A DNA stretch of 64,000 nt from VRUE01 sp040879985 (GCA_040879985.1 JBBDJH010000012.1:1-64000); one strand, 5' to 3'; numbered from the stretch's first letter, positions 38,711-47,357 are shown. The notes: generated by a model from the letters alone, not told the origin. Numbers and translations are program-made.

Positions 38711-39024
38711 TGCGGATAGATGCACAACTCACCGATGCCGCGGTCCTCGACCAGCTGGGCAGCAGGCTGAAGCGCACGCGGCTGCAGCACAACCTGACCC
38801 AGCGCCGCCTCGCCGAGGAGGCCGGGGTCTCGCTGGCCACCGTTCGCAATCTCGAGGACGGGAGGCCAAGCCAGCTCGTCACCCTGATCCGGGTTCTGCG
38901 CGTGCTGGGCCTGCTCGGAGGGCTCGAGCGCGCCGTCCCCGAGCCGCCGCCCAGCCCGGTCGAGGAACTGCGCCTGCGCGGGCGCGAACGCCAGCGGGCG
39001 TCCTCGCCGAGGTACGCGCAGTGA
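38710..39024 (+). CDS. hipB: XRE-family antitoxin (HipB-like)
   Basis: 104 residues from ATG at 38710 (an upstream in-frame TTG would run into the operator). The XRE helix-turn-helix covers LGSRLKRTRLQHNLTQRRLA, then EEAGVSLATVRNLEDGRPSQ. The C-terminal region is Pro/Arg-rich and probably contacts HipA. The stop TGA overlaps the hipA GTG start in GTGA. Domain order and coupling identify it as the antitoxin of the next gene. Confidence 0.88.
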   Translation: MRIDAQLTDAAVLDQLGSRLKRTRLQHNLTQRRLAEEAGVSLATVRNLEDGRPSQLVTLIRVLRVLGLLGGLERAVPEPPPSPVEELRLRGRERQRASSPRYAQ

Positions 39025-40322
39025 GCACGCTGGCCGAAGTCAAGCTGTGGGGCGAGCCGGTCGGAGCGGTTTCCCTGCGCGACGGAGACGACGTGGCCAC
39101 CTTCGAGTACCTACCGGCATTCGCCGCGGCCGGGATCGAGGTCGCCCCGCTGACGATGCCGCTCGACGGGGGCGGCCGGTTCCGCTTCCCCGAGCTGGCG
39201 CAAGGGACCTTCAACGGCCTGCCCGGTCTGCTCGCCGACTCGCTGCCCGACCGCTATGGAAACGCGCTGATCGATGCCTGGCTCGACCGCCAGGGGCGCA
39301 GGCCAGACAGCTTTGGCGCAGTCGAGCGACTCTGCTACGTCGGGCGCCGGGGTATGGGCGCGCTCGAGTTCGAGCCCGCGCTGGGCCCCAATCCGACGCC
39401 CAGCCACCGGATCGATGTCGGCGCCCTCGGCGAGCTGGCCGCTGAGATTCTTTCCAAGCGCCGGTCCCTGAAGGCCCGCCTCGGCGAGGACGGGGTGCTT
39501 GAGGAGATCCTGCGTGTCGGCAGCTCTGCCGGCGGCGCCCGAGCCAAGGCGCTGATCGCCCTCCAGCCGCGGACCGGCGAGGTTCGCTCCGGTCAGCTCG
39601 ACGTCGACCCCGGCTTCGAGCACTGGCTGCTCAAGTTCGACGGCGTCGCCGACAGCAGCCGCGACATCGGCACGCCGGAGGGATACGGGGCGATCGAGCT
39701 TGCCTACGCGCGCATGGCGGTCGCCGCCGGCATCGAGATGAGCGAGTGCCGCCTGCTGGAGGAGAACGGCCGGCGTCACTTCATGACCCGCCGCTTCGAT
39801 CGCCTCGCCGACGGATCGAAGCTGCACATGCAGTCGCTGGGCGCGCTCGCCCACCTCGACTTCAATCAGGCCGGCGCCAACTCCTACGAGGGGGCGTTCC
39901 TCGCGATCCGCCGCCTCGGCCTGCCGATGGCGGCGGTCGAGCAGCAGTTCCGCCGCATGGCGTTCAACGTCGTCGCCCGCAACCAGGACGACCACGTGAA
40001 GAACATCGCCTTCCTGATGGATGGCGGCGGCGAGTGGCGGCTCTCCCCTGCCTTCGACCTCACCTACGCCTTCAACCCCTCCGGCACCTGGACCGCCCGC
40101 CACCAGATGTCGCTCAACGGAAAGCTCGACGGATTCAGCGTCGAGGACTTTCGCCAGGCCGGCCGCACCGCCTCGATGAAACGCGGGCGGGCCGAGCAGA
40201 TCCTCACCGAGGTCCGCGAGGCGGCCCGAGGATGGCCCGGGCACGCTGCCGATGCCGGCGTCGACGGGAAGCGGACCGAGGCGATCGCCCGCACGCTGCG
40301 GCTCGAGCTGCCGAGCGGCTGA
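39021..40322 (+). CDS. hipA: HipA-family serine/threonine kinase toxin
   Basis: 433 residues. The N-terminal subdomain-1 (VKLWGEPVGAVSLRDGDDVA ... LLADSLPDRYGNALIDAWL) and the kinase core with a Gly-rich VGSSAGGARAKALIAL loop are followed by the catalytic NQDDHVKNIAFL (Asp324, about 321-332) and the metal site FDLTYAF (345-351). HipA toxins phosphorylate targets such as glutamyl-tRNA synthetase and cause dormancy. Coupled to hipB. Convergent with the adenylate cyclase gene, with three bases between them. Confidence 0.92.
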   Translation: MSTLAEVKLWGEPVGAVSLRDGDDVATFEYLPAFAAAGIEVAPLTMPLDGGGRFRFPELAQGTFNGLPGLLADSLPDRYGNALIDAWLDRQGRRPDSFGAVERLCYVGRRGMGALEFEPALGPNPTPSHRIDVGALGELAAEILSKRRSLKARLGEDGVLEEILRVGSSAGGARAKALIALQPRTGEVRSGQLDVDPGFEHWLLKFDGVADSSRDIGTPEGYGAIELAYARMAVAAGIEMSECRLLEENGRRHFMTRRFDRLADGSKLHMQSLGALAHLDFNQAGANSYEGAFLAIRRLGLPMAAVEQQFRRMAFNVVARNQDDHVKNIAFLMDGGGEWRLSPAFDLTYAFNPSGTWTARHQMSLNGKLDGFSVEDFRQAGRTASMKRGRAEQILTEVREAARGWPGHAADAGVDGKRTEAIARTLRLELPSG

Positions 40323-40325
40323 GCG

Positions 40326-41510
40326 CTACCCGCCGCGCCGGACTATGTATAGGGGGGTCGCGACCGGGAAGCCCTTCAGGTTGACCTCGCCGATCGGCTC
40401 GCAGGCCAGGCCGCGTTCTTCGAGCGAGCCGGTGACCGAGTCGGTGACCAGGATCTCGCCGGCCTGGGCGCGATCGGTGACGCGGTGGACGAGGTTGACG
40501 TGGGTGCCGAAGTAGTCGCCGTCGCGGTAGACGGCCTCGGCGTGGTGGATCCCGACCCGCGGCCGCGGCCGCTCGGGGAAGCGGTCGAGCAGGCCGACCG
40601 CCCACTCGGTCAGCGAGGCCGGGTCCGGCGAGACGACCATCACCTCGTCGCCGATCGTCTTCACCACCGTCGCCTCCGGCGGCAGCGTCGCCTCGACCGT
40701 TTCGACGAAGTTCTCGACCACGTCGAGCGCCTCCCGGTCGCCCTCCTCCTCGGTGTAGCGGGTGAAGCCGGTGAGGTCGATGAAGCAGAGCGTCACCGGG
40801 ACCTGGCCGAGGTCGGAAACCGGCGCCGCGAGGTCGGTCTCCATGTGGCCGACGACATCCTGTTCCATGAAGTAACGCAGGTAGCGGGTGTGCAGGTACT
40901 CGGTCAGCGGCGCCGCCAGGGGCAGGATGTCGGCGGCGAGCTCGCCCATCTCTTCGGCGATCTCGAGCTCCGGCAGCGCGTCGCGGATCAACGGTTCGTG
41001 CACGTAGAGGTGGAAGAGGCGGACCTCGGCGTCGGCGATCCGGCGCAGCGACTGGACGTAGACGCGGACGATCTGCAGGAAGGCGACCAGGGGGAAGCCC
41101 GCCGCCAGCACCCGGGCGCAGTGGCGCAGGGCCTTGACGTCGTCGGGGCTGAGCCGGCGCTCCTGGCCGAGCGGCGTGCCGAGGATGACGAGGATGCGCT
41201 CGATCAGCTCCGGCTCAAGGCCGGTCTCCCGCGCCACCTCCGCCACCGTCGTCCGCTCCTCGGCGGCCGGGAAGAGGTCCTCGACAAAGCCGAAGGCGAG
41301 CCGTCCCTCGCGCCCGGCCCGCTTGAGCTCCGCGAGCGAGTGGCCGCGCTCGCGCATCCGCGCCACGACCCGCGCCTGGGCGGCCGCGGCCGCCGTCCAG
41401 CGCCCGCGCCGCACCGGAACGACCTTCTCCTCCGCCCAGCGCTTCAGGGTGCTCGTCGAGACACCGGAGCGCCGGGAAGCCTCAGCTAGGGAAATCCGCT
41501 CATCGGCCAT
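40326..41510 (-). CDS. Class III adenylate/guanylate cyclase with MerR-like N-terminal domain
   Basis: 394 residues. The first ~65 residues form a MerR-type winged helix (ISLAEASRRSGVSTSTLKRW). A helical region (about 70-210) is of the kind seen in actinobacterial multi-domain cyclases. The catalytic domain holds the metal-binding CFIDLTGFTRYTEEEGD, KTIGDEVMVVS and the transition-state residues in HVNLVHRVTDRAQAGEI. It may link cAMP-type signalling to DNA binding. It lies downstream of glnB across a perfect hairpin and need not be co-transcribed. Confidence 0.88.
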   Translation of the reverse strand: MADERISLAEASRRSGVSTSTLKRWAEEKVVPVRRGRWTAAAAAQARVVARMRERGHSLAELKRAGREGRLAFGFVEDLFPAAEERTTVAEVARETGLEPELIERILVILGTPLGQERRLSPDDVKALRHCARVLAAGFPLVAFLQIVRVYVQSLRRIADAEVRLFHLYVHEPLIRDALPELEIAEEMGELAADILPLAAPLTEYLHTRYLRYFMEQDVVGHMETDLAAPVSDLGQVPVTLCFIDLTGFTRYTEEEGDREALDVVENFVETVEATLPPEATVVKTIGDEVMVVSPDPASLTEWAVGLLDRFPERPRPRVGIHHAEAVYRDGDYFGTHVNLVHRVTDRAQAGEILVTDSVTGSLEERGLACEPIGEVNLKGFPVATPLYIVRRGG

Positions 41511-41530
41511 CGAGCAGCCGAGGCTAACGC

Positions 41531-41560
41531 CGAACGGGGCGGCTTGCGCCGCCCCGTTCG
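41531..41560. terminator. Hairpin between glnB and the cyclase gene
   Basis: CGAACGGGGCGGC and its perfect complement (13-bp stem) flank a TTGC loop. It follows the glnB stop by 30 bases. There is no T-run on either side, so termination without U-tract, or pausing, is inferred. Confidence 0.6.
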
Positions 41561-41590
41561 GGTCGATTCGTCTCTGTACCGCGGACGGCG

Positions 41591-41959
41591 CTAGCCAGTC
41601 GTTCCCTCCTCGGAGTGCGCTTGCAGCACCGCCTCCCCGCCCTCGCCGGTGCGGATGCGAACCGCCTCCTCAACCGGCAGGACGAAGATCTTGCCGTCGC
41701 CGACCTCACCCGTGCGGGCGTGCTTGAGGATCGCCTCGACGACGAGGGGCTTGTCTTTGTCCTCGACCACGACCTCGAGCTTCAGTTTGGGCCGGACGTT
41801 GACAGTCAGGGTCGAGCCGCGATACCGCTCGACTATCCCTTTCTGCCTGCCCGAGCCCTTGGCCTCGCTGATCGAAAGGGAGGGAAATCCCTTGTCGAGC
41901 AGTTCGGCCCTGATCGGCTCGAAGGCCTCATGGCGGATGAACGCCTCTATCTTCTTCAT
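41591..41959 (-). CDS. glnB: PII nitrogen regulatory protein lacking the modification tyrosine
   Basis: 122 residues with the PII fold: MKKIEAFIRHEAFEPIRAEL, GSGRQKGIVERYRG and HARTGEVGDGKIFVLPVEEA, the ATP/2-oxoglutarate motifs. Counting from Met1 gives Tyr46 but Leu at position 51, where the uridylylated or adenylylated tyrosine normally sits (RGSTLTVNV). Covalent control by GlnD therefore looks absent; ligand-driven control of AmtB may remain. It follows amtB by 13 bases, the usual pair. Confidence 0.93.
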   Translation of the reverse strand: MKKIEAFIRHEAFEPIRAELLDKGFPSLSISEAKGSGRQKGIVERYRGSTLTVNVRPKLKLEVVVEDKDKPLVVEAILKHARTGEVGDGKIFVLPVEEAVRIRTGEGGEAVLQAHSEEGTTG

Positions 41960-41972
41960 GCGCTCCGGCCTC

Positions 41973-43463
41973 CTAACGCGACTCGGTCGCGGTCATCTGG
42001 GCGGGTGCAGCCGCTGGCGCCGCGGCGCCACCGCCCATCGTGTTTGGCAGCCCGGTCGAGTACTCCGGCTGCGGGATGAACTGCTCCGGGTACCCGTACA
42101 TCCCGTGCGAGCTGATGTCGAGGCCGGCTTCCTCCTCCTCGTCGGAGACCCGCAACCCGATCGTTGCCTTGATCAGGGCGAAGGTCGCGATCGAGATCGC
42201 GAAGACGACGACGAAGGTGAAGACCACCGCCAGTCCCTGCACGGCCAGCTGGCCGAACGTGGAGCTGAGCGTGGCGTCGTCGAACAACGAGTACCAGACG
42301 CCCGGCGCCGCCCCTTCGACGATCAGCCGCGGCGAGGCGAAGATGCCGACCGCGAGGGTCCCCCAGATACCGGCCAGGCCGTGCGCCGAGAGCGCCCCGA
42401 CCGGGTCGTCGAGGAACTTCTCGATCGCCAGCACCGCGTAGACGACGATCAGCCCGGCGATGAAGCCGATGATCGGCGCCGCCCAGGTCTCGACGAAGCC
42501 GGCCGGGGCGGTGATGCCGACCAGGCCGGCGATCGCGCCGTTGCCGGCCATGCCGACGTCGAGCGTCCTGCTCTTCATGAACACGGCGAGCGAGGCGCCG
42601 ATCACACCGGCGGCCGCGGCGAGCTGGGTGTTCAGCATCACCTCGCCGAAGAACGACCCGGAGGTTTCGAAAGTCGAGCCTCCGTTGAAGCCGAACCAGC
42701 CGATCCAGAGGATGATCACGCCGAGGCCGACCAGCGGCATCGAGTGGCCCGGGATCGCCCGCGGCTTGCCGTTCGCGTCGTACTTGCCCTTGCGGGCGCC
42801 GAGCAACAGCAACGCCGCGAGGGCGCCGACGGCGCCGGTCAGGTGGACCACCGAGGAGCCGGCGAAGTCCATCACCGGCTTGCCGCCGATGTCGGAGAGC
42901 AGGCCGCCGCCCCAGACCGCGTGCGCGATCAGCGGGTAGATCACGGCGCCGAAGACGGCGGCGTAGATCACGTAGGCGCCGAACTTGATCCGCTCCAGGG
43001 TGGTGCCCCAGACGATCGCCAGCGAGACCGCGCAGAAGGCCATCCCGAACAGCATCAGCATCGCGTCCGAAGCCCCCACGTTGAACGCATCCGCTCCCTG
43101 GCCGACCACCTGGTCGAAGTGGAAGAAGAAGCCGCTGGTGCCGAAGAAGTCGTTGCCGCCCCCTTCCGCCACGCCGTAGCCGATCGCCCACCAGGCGATC
43201 GTCACGATTCCCAGGTTGACCAGGACCTTGGCGACGCCGGTCCCGGCGTTCTTCTGTCGGGAGAAGCCGATCTCGAGGAACATGAACCCGGCCTGCATCA
43301 GGAAGACCAGGGCGGTCGCGACAGCGACCCAGACCATGTCCAGCTCAAGCGCCTTGTCCGCGACGGTCGTCTCGAGTTCGGCCAGCTGCGCAAACGCCGT
43401 CCCCGGCAGCACCAGGGAGGCAAGCGCCGCAAGCATGACGGCGAGGCCAATCCTCTTTCTCAT
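41973..43463 (-). CDS. amtB: Ammonium transporter AmtB
   Basis: 496 residues from ATG at 43463 (AGGAGG ten bases upstream); the frame is open earlier but not Amt-like. A signal peptide (LAVMLAALASLVLPGTAFA) is followed by eleven predicted membrane helices. The two pore histidines are in SSVVHLTGAVGAL and LSAHGLAGIWG, and DFAGSS is the conserved recruitment region. The tail (about 440-496) is longer and Ala/Pro-rich. Ammonia passes as NH3, or NH4+ after deprotonation, under control of the adjacent PII protein. Confidence 0.95.
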   Translation of the reverse strand: MRKRIGLAVMLAALASLVLPGTAFAQLAELETTVADKALELDMVWVAVATALVFLMQAGFMFLEIGFSRQKNAGTGVAKVLVNLGIVTIAWWAIGYGVAEGGGNDFFGTSGFFFHFDQVVGQGADAFNVGASDAMLMLFGMAFCAVSLAIVWGTTLERIKFGAYVIYAAVFGAVIYPLIAHAVWGGGLLSDIGGKPVMDFAGSSVVHLTGAVGALAALLLLGARKGKYDANGKPRAIPGHSMPLVGLGVIILWIGWFGFNGGSTFETSGSFFGEVMLNTQLAAAAGVIGASLAVFMKSRTLDVGMAGNGAIAGLVGITAPAGFVETWAAPIIGFIAGLIVVYAVLAIEKFLDDPVGALSAHGLAGIWGTLAVGIFASPRLIVEGAAPGVWYSLFDDATLSSTFGQLAVQGLAVVFTFVVVFAISIATFALIKATIGLRVSDEEEEAGLDISSHGMYGYPEQFIPQPEYSTGLPNTMGGGAAAPAAAPAQMTATESR

Positions 43464-43668
43464 CTCTGAACATCCTCCTAGCCCGCCGGGCACGCGGCAA
43501 CGGCGGTCGCGGTTGTGTTTTGCGATTGCGGCTTCCAAGGTATGGACGGGCTTTAGAGCTGTGTTTGGACTCCTGGAGCAAATCTGGGCGGCGCATCTCT
43601 CACGAGTGGCAGGCCCAGCCACGAACGGCGCGGCGACGGCGGGGCGAAGGCGGAAATAGGCTGCGGCG

Positions 43669-44340
43669 ATGCCGTCCCGCCTCCGGCCCACCGCCCCGTT
43701 CGCCGCCGACGCGATCCTCGTCGGCGATCCCGGGCGGGCGCTGCTGCTCGCCCAGGAGCTGCTCGAGCAGCCGAAGATGAGCAACCACGCCCGCGGGCTC
43801 TGGGGCTACACGGGCCGCACGCCGAGCGGCGCCGAGCTGACGATCCAAGCGACCGGGATGGGCGGCCCCAGCGCCGCCCTCGTCCTCAACGACCTGGCAA
43901 AGCTGGGCGTGCGGAGGGTGATCCGGGTGGGGACGTGCAGCGCCGTTCGCGGTCGCGCCGAGCCGGGCGAGATGCTGCTGCCCGAAGGCGTGCTTGCCGC
44001 CGCTGGCAGCGCCACGGCCGTCGGGCTCACCGTGGGCGCGACGGTGGCCCCAAACGCGGACCTTCGCGCGAAACTGGAGGAAGCTCTGGCAGGCCAGGCG
44101 CGATCGGCAACCGTGGCCAGCCTCGACACCCACGCCGGGGAGCTGGATGAGCTTCCCGACGCTGTTGCCGCGGCGGACATGCAGACGGCCGCCCTGCTCG
44201 CGCGCGCCTCCCAGCTCAACATCGCAGCCGCGGCAATCCTCATCGTCGACCTAGTAGGAGGTGAACGGCTCGCCGACGACAGGCTCGAAGCGGCAACCAA
44301 GTGGGCCGGCAACGCGGCGGCAAAGGGCCTATCCCGGTAG
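43669..44340 (+). CDS. Nucleoside phosphorylase (PNP/UDP family)
   Basis: 223 residues; phosphorolysis of a purine nucleoside or uridine. Family motifs are ILVGDPGRALLLAQELL (phosphate site), IQATGMGGPSAALVLNDL, VIRVGTCSAVRG and a late ADMQTAALLARASQL (base/ribose site). DeoD/Udp enzymes run about 235-250 residues, so the C-terminus is slightly short. The last five codons and the stop lie inside the left arm of a palindromic element, which may have replaced the original gene end. Divergent from amtB with 205 bases between them. Confidence 0.85.
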   Translation: MPSRLRPTAPFAADAILVGDPGRALLLAQELLEQPKMSNHARGLWGYTGRTPSGAELTIQATGMGGPSAALVLNDLAKLGVRRVIRVGTCSAVRGRAEPGEMLLPEGVLAAAGSATAVGLTVGATVAPNADLRAKLEEALAGQARSATVASLDTHAGELDELPDAVAAADMQTAALLARASQLNIAAAAILIVDLVGGERLADDRLEAATKWAGNAAAKGLSR

Positions 44341-44437
44341 GGGTGGAGCGTCTTGTACTTTTTCCGGGCGCACAACCTCGGACGGCCGCACCCTGTCTTC
44401 GGAAAAAGTTAAGCGGAACCCCTACCGGGATAGGCCC
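44325..44437. repeat. Palindromic element (subfamily A, copy 2) at the phosphorylase gene end
   Basis: Outer arms 44325-44344 and 44418-44437 are a perfect 20-bp inverted repeat that contains the phosphorylase stop. Inside, CGTCTTGTACTTTTTC and GGAAAAAGTTAAGCGGA repeat the core of the element at 29890-30003, although that copy's outer arms differ. The spacing between cores is similar in both. It lies between convergent genes. Confidence 0.88.
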
Positions 44438-44449
44438 CCACCGAAAGGT

Positions 44450-44812
44450 CTAACCCTCAACTTTAGGGTTAGACTCACGCCCCGAAGCGGCGATCTCGCG
44501 GCGCAGGCGGCCGACCTCGCGGCCGAACCGGTCAAGCTCGTCCTCGACCTCGTCGAGCCGCTGCGAAACCGAGCGCAGCCGCCGCTCGAGCCGCTCGACC
44601 TCGCCCGCGCTGGGCAGGTTGAGCGCCGCCAGGGCGGCGTGCTGGGCCTCGAGCGCCTTCTCACGGGCGCCGAAGGCGGCGGCGACAGCGTTCTCCAGCA
44701 CGTTGCTGTCGAGCAGCGCCTGGGCAAGCTCGCCGATCGCCTGCTCGCTGCGCGCCCGCAGGCTCTCCTGATCGTCCCTGTGATCGTCTCTGTGCTCGTC
44801 CTCGAGGCTCAC
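44450..44812 (-). CDS. Small coiled-coil protein
   Basis: 120 residues from GTG at 44812, preceded by TAAGGTG. Residues about 10-100 are helical with heptads: ALLDSNVLENAVAAAFGARE, then VERLERRLRSVSQRLDEVED. It resembles phasin-like or PspA-type helical proteins, but no motif settles it. The final codons form CTAACCCT/AGGGTTAG arms, a short hairpin next to the palindromic element. Divergent from the secreted cell-wall enzyme with a 248-base leader between. Confidence 0.65.
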   Translation of the reverse strand: MSLEDEHRDDHRDDQESLRARSEQAIGELAQALLDSNVLENAVAAAFGAREKALEAQHAALAALNLPSAGEVERLERRLRSVSQRLDEVEDELDRFGREVGRLRREIAASGRESNPKVEG

Positions 44813-45060
44813 CGGGGAACACCTTAGAGATTCCGCGCCGGGGCGTTCGTAACAGGTTCTCGACGAGCCCATCCGGTGCGGCTGAAATGCTGCGGCACAC
44901 AGGCATGGAACAGCCGTTGATTAAGGACATGTTGGGGGGCGACGCTGCGCGTTGCGCGGCTCCTCACAAGTCAGTAGCGTGGGCGTGCTTCATGCTTGGG
45001 GAGAGGATGGAAGCGGGTTATGGACGTGCCCGTGCACGCAGGGAACCGAGGCGCCATCGC
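44813..45060 (+). other. Long intergenic leader before the secreted cell-wall enzyme
   Basis: 248 bases separate the divergent genes. The part nearest the enzyme holds several GC hairpins, for example around CTGCGCGTTGCGCGG (about 44944-44958). It may be a structured 5' leader. Actinobacterial cell-wall hydrolases are often controlled by cyclic di-AMP riboswitches, but I cannot match the conserved riboswitch sequence here. Confidence 0.3.
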
Positions 45061-47340
45061 ATGAGACAAAAGCTCGCACTCATCATCGCCCTTACCGGCT
45101 TCGCAGTCGTCACCGCACTCGGCGTCGGCATGGCCGGCGCCGAACCTTCGGCCGGGCTCGGCGAGAACCAGGCCGCGAACGGCATCGTCACCGCCCCCGC
45201 TTTCCCCTCTGCCCAGGCCCCGGCCTGCGCCAACGGGCTTGACGACGACGGCGACGGCCTGGTCGACCTCGAGGACCCCGACTGCGAATCGGCCTCCGAC
45301 ACCAACGAGGAAGCCGAAGCGCCGGCGCCAGTCTGGCCCGAGCCCGGTTCCGCGGAGAAGCCGCAGGCCGGCGCCAAGGTAAAGAGCGGCGCCACGCTCG
45401 ACGCGGCCGAAGCCGAAGAGGACGAAGGCGGCGGGGTCGAGCGCAACCAGAGCCTCGGCGGCGGCACGAAGAGCGGCGGGGTCGTCGCACCGCGCGCGAC
45501 CGGCGGCGACCAGCCCGCCGTGCAGGGCCCGGACGGCGGCTCCCAGTTCGACCGCGGTGGCGCCCCGACGGCCGCCAACCCCTCGACCACGATCGCCCCC
45601 TTCGGCCCGGCGCCGATCGGCGTGCCCAACTTCGTCATCGACTCCTTCGAGATCCCGCCCTTCCTGTTGCCGATCTACCAGGCGTGCGGAACCCAGTACG
45701 GGATCCCCTGGGAGATCCTCGCCTCGATCAACAAAATCGAGACCGCCTTCGGCACCAACCTCAACGTCTCCAGCGCCGGGGCGCTCGGCTGGATGCAGTT
45801 CATGCCCCCGACCTGGGAGGCCTACGGGGTCGACGCCAACGGTGACGGCCGCAAAGACCCCTACAACCCGGTCGACGCGATCTGCGCCGCCGCCAACTAC
45901 CTCAAGGCCAGCGGCGGCACCGACGATCTCTACAACGCGATCTTCGCCTACAACCACGCCGACTGGTACGTCCAGGAGGTGCTGCTCTACGCGCGCGCCT
46001 ACGGCAAGCTGCCGACCGACCTGGTCGGCTCGCTGACCGGACTGACCGAGGGTGCCCACTTCCCGGTCGCCGCCGACGCCCGCTACGCCGACGACATCTC
46101 GGCCCGCGAGGCGCTGCGCGACGCGACCCCGAAGGTCCGCGAGGAGTACGGCAACGCCGCCGCGGTGATCTCCTCCTCGCCAACCCGGCGCGGGATCAAC
46201 ATCTTCGCCCGCGAGGGCGCGCCGGTCGTCGCGGTCAACGACGGCGTCCTGGTCAAGGCCGGCAAGTCGAAGAAGCTCGGCCGCTTCGTCGTCCTGCGCG
46301 ACGCCTACGGCAACCGCTATGTCTACGCCAAGCTCGGCTCGATCGTGCGCAAGCAGCGCAAGGTGGTGATGCCGAGCGGCAAGGAGAAGCGGGTCCCGGT
46401 CGACAGCGAGAACATCCGCCCCCGGCTGCACGCGCTGCCGCAGCGGGTCGAAGACGACGAGCGGGCCGAGGCGAGCGACGCGGTCGATCGCGCGGCCGCC
46501 AAGGGCGCCGACGGAACCCTCAAGGTCGGGTCGAAGGTTATAGCCGGGACGGTGCTGGCCAGGATCGGCGCCGGCGAGAACGGCATCGACCCGCACATCA
46601 ACTTCGCGATCCGCCCGGCCGGCAAGGGCGCCCCGCGGATCGACCCGAAGCCGATCCTCGACGGCTGGAAGCTGCTCGAGGCGACGGCGATCTACCGCGC
46701 CAAGGGCAAGAACCCGCTGACCGCGAAGCTCAGCGGCGCCGGCGTGCTGCTGCTGCCCAAGGCGATGCTGGGCCGCCGGGTGGTCGCCGACGAGCGAATC
46801 GAACTCTCCGACTGCGACCGGGTCGAAATCCGCGCCGGCCAGATCGACCGCCGCCTGCTCGCCGCCCTCGCCTACCTCTCCGGCCAGGGCTTCCACATGT
46901 CGATCACCTCGCTGCTCTGTGGGCGCCACGGCAGCATCACCACCAGCGGCAACATCTCCAACCACTCGTTCGGCGGCGGCGCCGACATCGCCGCGATCAA
47001 CGGCGTTCCGGTGCTCGGCAACCAGGGTCCGGGCTCGGTCACCGAAGACCTGCTGCGCGCCGTGCTGCGCCTGCAGGGGACGATGGTCCCCGACGAGCTG
47101 ATCTCGCTGCAGGATCTGGGCGGGCCGAGCTTCGCGATGGGCGACCACGCCGATCACGTCCACCTCGGCTACAGCCCGGTGGGCGGCGGGGCCGCGGAAG
47201 CCCGCTTCGTGCAACTGCTCAAACCGGACCAGTGGACGCGACTGACCGACCGGCTCGAGCGGATCGACAACCCCGATGTGCCGACGAAGCCGTCGAAGTA
47301 CTCGCTGCCGGCCAAGAAGCGGCAGGGCAAGGGCGACTGA
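45061..47340 (+). CDS. Secreted cell-wall enzyme: lytic transglycosylase, degenerate M23 and M15-like domains
   Basis: 759 residues from ATG at 45061, chosen because a signal peptide follows directly (KLALIIALTGFAVVTALGVG). Next are a calcium-motif-like NGLDDDGDGLVDLEDPDC near 60, an acidic linker (about 75-180), and a MltB-like transglycosylase domain (about 205-330: INKIETAFGTNLNVSSAGAL, GWMQFMPPTWEAYG). A LytM/M23 domain follows whose usual H..D zinc site is RGINIF (Arg, Asn), so it is probably inactive. The C-terminus has NHSFGGGADIA and DHADHVHLGY, resembling an M15 carboxypeptidase metal site. It probably remodels peptidoglycan outside the membrane. Confidence 0.82.
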   Translation: MRQKLALIIALTGFAVVTALGVGMAGAEPSAGLGENQAANGIVTAPAFPSAQAPACANGLDDDGDGLVDLEDPDCESASDTNEEAEAPAPVWPEPGSAEKPQAGAKVKSGATLDAAEAEEDEGGGVERNQSLGGGTKSGGVVAPRATGGDQPAVQGPDGGSQFDRGGAPTAANPSTTIAPFGPAPIGVPNFVIDSFEIPPFLLPIYQACGTQYGIPWEILASINKIETAFGTNLNVSSAGALGWMQFMPPTWEAYGVDANGDGRKDPYNPVDAICAAANYLKASGGTDDLYNAIFAYNHADWYVQEVLLYARAYGKLPTDLVGSLTGLTEGAHFPVAADARYADDISAREALRDATPKVREEYGNAAAVISSSPTRRGINIFAREGAPVVAVNDGVLVKAGKSKKLGRFVVLRDAYGNRYVYAKLGSIVRKQRKVVMPSGKEKRVPVDSENIRPRLHALPQRVEDDERAEASDAVDRAAAKGADGTLKVGSKVIAGTVLARIGAGENGIDPHINFAIRPAGKGAPRIDPKPILDGWKLLEATAIYRAKGKNPLTAKLSGAGVLLLPKAMLGRRVVADERIELSDCDRVEIRAGQIDRRLLAALAYLSGQGFHMSITSLLCGRHGSITTSGNISNHSFGGGADIAAINGVPVLGNQGPGSVTEDLLRAVLRLQGTMVPDELISLQDLGGPSFAMGDHADHVHLGYSPVGGGAAEARFVQLLKPDQWTRLTDRLERIDNPDVPTKPSKYSLPAKKRQGKGD

Positions 47341-47357
47341 CGCAGCTGTTCGGATTC

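Noticed and set aside
44813..45060. Cyclic di-AMP riboswitch before the wall enzyme
   Set aside because: The usual conserved riboswitch stretches could not be found; kept only as an unassigned leader.
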